DNA of 61,131 nt, from assembly GCF_001039355.2 (NCBI RefSeq), contig NW_019773903.1, positions 258,954 through 320,084 of the forward strand, given 5' to 3'. The position numbers and the translations under genes are program-made. This document shows, piece by piece, positions 53,861 to 61,131 of this stretch; position 1 is the stretch's first letter, and every line of letters begins with the position of its first letter. This DNA is from Lingula anatina (Eukaryota > Brachiopoda > Lingulata > Lingulida > Lingulidae). Under the pieces are notes generated by a model. That model was given only the letters and a program-made list of their open reading frames with translations. It was not told the DNA's origin and searched no databases.

Positions 53861-55108
53861 CTCTTCCACTGGTTTAGCTGGAATGTCATGCTATGTCATA
53901 TGTTACTCGTAGAGTGGTCTAAAGAATACAAGTCGTCTTCCATTGGTTTAGCTGGAATGTCATGCTGTGTCATATGTTACTCATGGAGTGGTCTAAAGCA
54001 TACAAGTCGTCTTCCATTGGTTTAGCTGGAATGTCATGCTGTGTCATATGTTACTCATGGAGTGGTCTAAAGAATACAAGTCGTCTTCCATTGGTTTAGC
54101 TGGAATGTCATGCTGTGTCATATGTTACTCATGGAGTGGTCTAAAGCATACAAGTCGTCTTCCATTGGTTTAGCTGGAATGTCATGCTGTGTCATATGTT
54201 ACTCATGGAGTGGTCTAAAGAATACAAGTCGTCTTCCATTGGTTTAGCTGGAATGTCATGCTGTGTCATATGTTACTCATGGAGTGGTCTAAAGCATACA
54301 AGTCGTCTTCCATTGGTTTAGCTGGAATGTCATGCTGTGTCATATGTTACTCATGGAGTGGTCTAAAGAATACAAGTCGTCTTCCATTGGTTTAGCTGGA
54401 ATGTCATGCTGTGTCATATGTTACTCATGGAGTGGTCTAAAGCATACAAGTCGTCTTCCATTGGTTTAGCTGGAATGTCATGCTGTGTCATATGTTACTC
54501 ATGGAGTGGTCTAAAGAATACAAGTCGTCTTCCATTGGTTTAGCTGGAATGTCATGCTGTGTCATATGTTACTCATGGAGTGGTCTAAAGCATACAAGTC
54601 GTCTTCCATTGGTTTAGCTGGAATGTCATGCTGTGTCATATGTTACTCATGGAGTGGTCTAAAGAATACAAGTCGTCTTCCATTGGTTTAGCTGGAATGT
54701 CATGCTGTGTCATATGTTACTCATGGAGTGGTCTAAAGCATACAAGTCGTCTTCCATTGGTTTAGCTGGAATGTCATGCTGTGTCATATGTTACTCATGG
54801 AGTGGTCTAAAGAATACAAGTCGTCTTCCATTGGTTTAGCTGGAATGTCATGCTGTGTCATATGTTACTCATGGAGTGGTCTAAAGCATACAAGTCGTCT
54901 TCCATTGGTTTAGCTGGAATGTCATGCTGTGTCATATGTTACTCATGGAGTGGTCTAAAGAATACAAGTCGTCTTCCATTGGTTTAGCTGGAATGTCATG
55001 CTATGTCATATGTTACTCATGGAGTGGTCTAAAGCATACAAGTCGTCTTCCAGTGGTTTAGCTGGAGTGTCATGCTATGTCATATGTTACTCATGGAGTG
55101 GTCTAAAA
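53861..55108. repeat. 74-bp satellite, ~16-17 copies, organised as an alternating dimer
   Basis: Unit starts (GTCGTCTTCC) at 53932 + 74n to 55042. Adjacent units alternate strictly between TCTAAAGAATAC and TCTAAAGCATAC, giving a 148-bp higher-order repeat. Edge units are more diverged. Confidence 0.96.
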
Positions 55109-55882
55109 TAGACAGGTCTAAAGCATACAAGTCGCCTTTTGTACTACAGTAAATATATTGACATAAAATACTTTGTTTTCTACTTAAACAAATTCGCATA
55201 TTAAAATATTTGATCAATGCAAGCAATAGTTGCCAAAAGCACGCTGTATGAATTTTTAACGGAGTACAAAGGGAGTGCACGTGTGCCTTTCAACAGAAAT
55301 GACTTCCGTATTCGGTGTTATTCTATGTTTTGGTTGGTGAGACTAAATTTTACAACACAGGTGTTCTATAATGGTACAATATACATAATCAATCTGTTTA
55401 TCTTTCAATAGCATTTTTTTCCTGAGAAAATCGTTATATTTCGATCTTACGTGCCTAATTTCAATATACTTTTTCATCAAAACAACTCAAAAACAAGAGC
55501 TTAATCACGCTTTCATGATCGTTTGCGAAATTTTTGGGTATGATTCGATTATTTTCTGTGCAGAAAAAATAATTCTATTTGAAGAATGTAATGATCATTG
55601 ATTTGGACGACATGCAAGGCCCAGAAATGTTTGAGAAATGTTTTCAGCGGCGATTATTTGACGTACTTGTAGCCGCTACTGACGGCGTTTTAGCAATGTC
55701 AGATCTCTTCATGAAGGGTTTTTTTCAGGGAAATAAAGAGAAGTTGTAATTAGCTATTTAAATATCAGATGTACTACACATAAGAACAGAAACAGCCTGA
55801 TAAATGTATACCTTCATAACGGAGCTCGCATGTCTAGCTTAGCTTACTATGGGTAGTCAGCCTCCCCTCTCTCTCTCCCCCA

Positions 55883-55957
<75 letters not shown>

Positions 55958-56500
55958 TAAGGGGTATGGCTCAAAGAACTAATGTATATTTGATTTCTAT
56001 AATGAAGCAATAAGGTGATACAGATAAATTCCCATATTGTGCCGCTTTAAATTCACAAACCCAGAATTAGAGAAAATAATCGATACAGCCTCAGGTATCT
56101 GCTGATCACACCGAATTTTTCCAGAATCCAGTGTCGTTATCTGTACCTCGTATGACTCGTGCTGTACATGCAAAGCCTTTTAGCCGCTGCAATAGAACAC
56201 CCTAGAGCGTCCGGCGACATGGGATAGACCAACACTTCATTTACTCATTTATTTAGAAGGTGAGAAAGAGTTCTCAAATTAATAATTTATAGCAATCGAG
56301 AAATCAATGTCCTTACGCCCCTCACAGCAGTCGTCGGTTTCACGGTGACTGCGCTGACTTTGTTCAATTAGCCAGCGAGATCAATAACGCAATAAATCGA
56401 TTACACACGTGATATTGGAGATGATGAAAATATTGGTCTTTGTGCAACCCCATTTGTCTGTTTTTTATTCTTTTTTAAAGCACTGGTGCAGTTTTTTACC
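55109..56500. other. Unassigned stretch with (TC)n(TG)n microsatellite
   Basis: AT-rich with no exon recognised; (TC)n(TG)n at about 55889-55954. Confidence 0.5.
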
Positions 56501-56504
56501 TTGC

Positions 56505-58746
56505 CTACTGAAAGTATTCTGACATGGATTTTTTCCCCTTCAGATCTGGAGTGGAGTGGCGCTATCAAGTGTCTTCATGGCGGCTGCTGCCGTACGTTCT
56601 AACGTCTATTCTCTCCCAGGCAACATGAAGAATGCAGCATATGAAGCTATTTTAGGAATATAAGCCTGACGCTTGCGTTTGAATTGACTTAATGAAATCT
56701 TTATGATAAGGATATATATCTAAGACTGGACTGTTCCAGACCTCCCTGTCCTGCCAGCTGATCCCTTACAGTAAGTTAACAAAACGTCTGCCTCGTGCAG
56801 TCGTGTGTATTACTCCTCGACGATTTTACATTTAGCTTGCTAACCACACTTTAATTAATAACTGAATTGCAGGCATGCGCTGATAAAACTGATATCGCAA
56901 TGTTTCTTATACATCAATGAAATGTTCTCACATACATGTGTGTTACTGACGTTCACAATCGTATCCAAGTGTTTGCAGATAGATATTGATAGTGTACTGT
57001 AATCGACAACACTGCTGTGATAGATTTAAGTACAACCTCAGTAAAATACGATACAATATAATAAAAGGTAAATATGACAACATAAAGTAGGAAATTGTTT
57101 GCACTGATTACGCACAACGCTTCATAATTACTTAAATTCGAATTTTTTTTTTTTTTATGAAGCCTGAACTCAACTCTTAAAGTGGCATCTTATCATTTAA
57201 AGTTCGCCTCAATCCACGGATACGAGAAGCGTCGAGTGAAAATCCATAGCTTTCTATTGTATCCCCACAATCTGAATAGAAACGATTATCCTTCCTTGTA
57301 ACGAGGAGTTAACATAATAATTCATTCCTGTCTCTAACAACTGATGAAAGAACTTCCCCAGGAGAAAACATCGCTAACTGCGGCGTGTAACCCGGGGTAT
57401 TCTCTCTATTGCCTTCGTGTTATTCTACTAAATTGATGTTGCCTTTTAACTTTCGATCGACACACACAGTGTCATTCAAGTCGATGAAAGAAGGACAATT
57501 TTCTCTTTACGCAACAGGAGACGCAATGTTTATTATCTGCTTGTTTTTTAATAGCTTCTTTCCACAGAATACGTTGCTATTGATTAGGTAGAAGGGTACT
57601 CAGCGTTTGGTATGACTGAGGCATGATTTGGACTATTTTCAGCATTTGTCAACACTTTCTCCAATAACCAAAACAAACAAACAAATAAACGGTACTGTTC
57701 GAACTTTTAATATCTCGATGAAGACGACTACCAGTATAGACTCGACATAGAAAATCAATGGCAGAGGTTTGGTTGCACTATATAACCAAGTACTGTCGAG
57801 GCATGTGCACATATCTTGGGGGCCGCTCTTGAGTGGAAGAACAGAGAACAGCTTCCTCTTCACACCGCCACTGAAGCCAGCACAAAATAACAGAGCTCAA
57901 TACTTGGTAATGAGATTAGAATTGTTTTATTTTGTGTTGGATTACGCCACATGTGGACGTTACTCACACAGAAGCTATTCCACAGGTTAGGAGCACTGGA
58001 GCAAGGTGAGAGACACCTCGTTAAGCTACTGTATGCACGGGCCCGACACCTAAGATTTAAAAAAATCTCGAGATATGTTTGGATGAAATTTTCAGCTTTA
58101 ATTGCTTATACGTGTCTTTGTTAAAATTTGTTGTGCACACACACACACACACACGCGTACCGTCATGGCAAATTCTAGGTGTGACAACATGTGAAAAGAA
58201 GATGGTTATGCCTCTGAAAATTACGACAAATTGAAACTTGCAGTATAGATTAAATGCTATTGAATTATGGAGATCGTTCAAAATATCCGCTATTTACGGT
58301 TCACATAGTGTGTGTAGATGCCAGCACATTTGTAGACAACATCAATGATGTGTAACATTTCAAAAGAATACGAGCTGAGTCTGAAAAGTTTTTTTTCCCG
58401 AAAAGGTATATGGAAACCACACATCGTACTTGTGTGAGTTTACTGGATCTCTCTACGGTATACAATTCTTTAACTAGAGAATAGCTAAGATTATTAGTAT
58501 TAGCTAGAGTTTACTGCATCTCTCTACGGTATACAATTCTTTAACTAGAGAAAAGCTAAGATTATTAGTGTTAGCTACATCACTGATTGTTTCTTATGTT
58601 GCGCTTTTTATCTTCTCCACCTACCCCAAAAATGAACAGAAAAATCAAGCCCAATCAGTGACAGTATTACCCATGCTTTGTTTTCTTATAGTCACGTCTC
58701 ACAATCAGTGACAGTATTACCCATGCTTTGTTTTCTTATAGTCACG
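56505..58746 (+). repeat. First copy of a ~2.24-kb duplicated block
   Basis: Starts near TGAAAGTATTCTGACATGG and ends in a 50-bp tandem (TCACAATCAGTGACAGTATT...). Nearly identical to 58748-60980; the copies meet at the single N at 58747. Confidence 0.93.
56544..56663 (+). CDS. Possible terminal coding exon (IWSGVALSSVFMAAAAVRSN...)
   Basis: Strong acceptor (ttttttccccttcag, with CTGAC about 25 bp upstream) followed by 39 codons and TAA. The translation has a hydrophobic stretch, then VYSLPGNMKNAAYEAILGI. Could instead be a 5' exon: ATG at 56577, MAAAA, followed by GTACGT. No family recognised and no partner exon found upstream. Confidence 0.35.
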   Translation: MWSGVALSSVFMAAAAVRSNVYSLPGNMKNAAYEAILGI

Positions 58747-60980
58747 NGCTGAAAGTATTCTGACATGGATTTTTTCCCCTTCAGATCTGGAGTGGAGTGG
58801 AGCTATCAAGTGTCTTCATGGCGGCTGCTGCCGTACGTTCTAACGTCTATTCTCTCCCAGGCAACATGAAGAATGCAGCATATGAAGCTATTTTAGGAAT
58901 ATAAGCCTGACGCTTGCGTTTGAATTGACTTAATGAAATCTTTATGATAAGGATATATATTTAAGACTGGACTGTTCCAGACCTCCCTGTCCTGCCAGCT
59001 GATCCCTTACAGTAAGTTAACAAAACGTCTGCCTCGTGCAGTCGTGTGTATTACTCCTCGACGATTTTACATTTAGTTTGCTAACCACACTTTAATTAAT
59101 AACTGAATTGCAGGCATGCGCTGATAAAACTGATATTGCAATGTTTCTTATACATCAATGAAATGTTCTCACATACGTGTGTGTTACTGGCGTTCACAAT
59201 CGTATCCAAATGTTTGCAGATAGATATTGATAGTTTACTGTAAGTGACAACACTGCTGTGATAGAGTTAAGTAAAACCTCAGTAAAATACGATACAATAT
59301 AATAAAAGGTAAATATGACAACATAAAGTAGGAAATTGTTTGAACTGATTACGCACAACGCTTCATAATTACTTACATTCGAATTTTTTTTATGAAGTCT
59401 GAACTCAACTCTTAAAGTGGCATCTTATCATTTAAAGTTCGTCTCAATCCACGGATACGAGAAGCGTCGAGTGAAAATCCATAGCTTTCTATTGTATCAC
59501 CACAATCTGAATAGAAACGATTATCCTTCCTTGTAACGAGGAGTTAACATAATAATTCATTCCTGTCTCTAACAACTGATGAAAGAACTTCCCCAGGAGA
59601 AAACATCGCTAACTGCGGCGTGTAACCCGGGGTATTCTCTCTATTGCCTTCGTGTTATTCTACTAAATTGATGTTGCCTTTTAACTTTCGATCGACACAC
59701 ACAGTGTCATTCAAGTCGATGAAAGAAGGACAATTTTCTCTTTACGCAACAGGAGACGCAATGTTTATTATCTGCTTGTTTTTTAATAGCTTCTGTCCAC
59801 AGAATGCGTTGCTATTGATTAGGTAGAAGGGTGCTCCGCGTTTGGTATGACTGAGGCATGATTTGGACTATTTTCAGCATTTGTCAACACTTTCTCCAAT
59901 AACCAAAACAAACAAACAAATAAACGGTACTGTTCGAACTGTTAATATCTCGATGAAGACGACTACCAGTATAGACTCGACATAGAAAATCAATGGCAGA
60001 GGTTTGGTTCCACTATATAACCAAGTACTGTCGAGGCATGTGCACATATCTTGGGGGCCGCTCTTGAGTGGAAGAACAGAGAACAGCTTCCTCCTAACAC
60101 CGCCACTGAAGCCAGCACAAAATAACACAGCTCGATAGTTGGTAATGAGATTAGAATTGTTTTATTTTGTGTTGGATTACGCCACATGTGGACGTTACTC
60201 ACACAGAAGCTATTCCACAGGTTAGGAGCACTGGAGCAAGGTGAGAGACACCTCGTTAAGCTACTGTATACACGGGCCGGACACCTAAGATTTTAAAAAA
60301 TTCTCGAGATATGTTGGGATGAAATTTTCAGCTTTAATTGCTTATACGTGTCTTTGTTAAAATTTGTTGTGCACACACACACACACACGCGTACCGTCAT
60401 GGCAAATTCTAGGTATGACAACATGTGAAAAGAAGATGGTTATGCCTCTGAAAATTACGACAAATTGAAACTTGCAGTATAGATTAAATGCTATTGAATT
60501 ATGGAGATCGTTCAAAATATCCGCTATTTACGGTACTCATATTGTGTGTAGATGCCAGCACATTTGTAGACAACATCAATGGTGTGTAACATTTCAAAAG
60601 AATACGAGCTGAGTCTGAAAAGTTTTTTTTTCCCGAAAAGGTATATGGAAACCACACATCGTACTTGTGTGAGTTTACTGGATCTCTCTACGGTATACAA
60701 TTCTTTAACAAGAGAATAGCTAAGATTATTAGTATTAGCTAGAGTTTACTGCATCTCTCTACGGTATACAATTCTTTAACTAGAGAATAGCTAAGATTAT
60801 TAGTGTTAGCTACATCACTGATTGTTTCTTATGTTGCGCTTTTTATCTTCTCCACCTACCCCAAAAATGAACAGAAAAATCAAGCCCAATCAGTGACAGT
60901 ATTACCCATGCTTTGTTTTCTTATAGTCACGTCTCACAATCAGTGACAGTATTACCCATGCTTTGCTTTCTTATAGTCAC
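58747..60980 (+). repeat. Second copy of the ~2.24-kb duplicated block
   Basis: Direct copy of 56505-58746 with scattered substitutions and small indels; begins immediately after the N at 58747. Confidence 0.93.
58785..58904 (+). CDS. Second copy of the possible terminal exon
   Basis: Same acceptor, length and stop as 56544-56663; one visible amino-acid change (GVA to GVE). Confidence 0.35.
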   Translation: MWSGVELSSVFMAAAAVRSNVYSLPGNMKNAAYEAILGI

Positions 60981-61131
60981 GTCTCACAATCAGTGACAGT
61001 TTTCTTATAGTCACGTCTCACAATCAGTGACAGTATTGCCCATGCTTTGCTTTCTTATAGTCACGTCTCACAATCAGTGACAGTATTGCCCATGCTTTGC
61101 TTTCTTATAGTCAGGTCTCACAATCAGTGAC
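60885..61131. repeat. 50-bp tandem repeat at the window end
   Basis: Units of TCACAATCAGTGACAGTATT + RCCCATGCTTTGYTTTCTTATAGTCACGTC, five or more, one internally deleted near 60990. Also present with two units at 58655-58746. Array continues beyond the window. Confidence 0.93.

Noticed and set aside
53246-55108. Regular repeats that could be mistaken for a CRISPR array
   Set aside because: Units are contiguous with no unique spacers, and the genome is eukaryotic. Same for the 34-, 47-, 50- and 65-bp arrays.

Overview
This is intron-rich, AT-rich eukaryotic DNA (GT/AG introns, microsatellites, MITEs, a LINE relic, assembly Ns). The gene set points to a marine bilaterian invertebrate: a SPEN/SHARP orthologue, a CARD-like death-fold gene, CIBAR1 (FAM92), a secreted cyclophilin and a Rab-type GTPase. 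Dispersed repeats carrying the 'GCCGCCATCTTGGAT' motif and the 'CCTCCTTGGCGGAGG' tail fit a lancelet, hemichordate, echinoderm or lophotrochozoan. I cannot fix the species from sequence alone.

Layout. 1-10.1 kb: last six exons (+) of SPEN, ending in a complete SPOC domain, then a long 3'UTR. 10.2-14.3 kb: dispersed repeats, a nested MITE, a gap flanked by duplicated sequence, and 47-bp and 65-bp tandem arrays. 14.76-26.48 kb: a minus-strand gene of at least eight exons, with an acidic, basic-patch-rich middle and a C-terminal CARD-like domain. Its 18.8-25.3 kb intron holds repeat families, including a tandem array of about 375-bp units. 26.8-33.4 kb: a large imperfect inverted repeat around a decayed CR1/L2-type LINE, itself split by a Harbinger-like element. 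34.2-35.1 kb: a second Harbinger-like element. 37.8-41.3 kb: five exons (-) of CIBAR1, with a 34-bp satellite, a foldback element and tandem copies of an exon/donor boundary. 42.57-49.3 kb: secreted cyclophilin (+), with its last two exons present twice. 49.53-51.40 kb: complete four-exon Rab-like GTPase (-), 207 aa, with Val in place of the catalytic Gln. 51.4-61.1 kb: 37-bp and 74-bp satellites, then a 2.24-kb duplicated block holding one exon-like ORF.

Two themes stand out. First, gene-processing signals have been tandemly amplified several times: donor-bearing exon ends in CIBAR1 and in the Rab gene, and stop codons in the CARD gene and in cyclophilin. Second, three near-identical duplications abut Ns or gaps, which suggests unmerged haplotypes in a heterozygous genome rather than true duplication. 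The protein genes are not an operon and no shared pathway is implied. The cyclophilin and Rab genes converge; CIBAR1 and cyclophilin are head to head.
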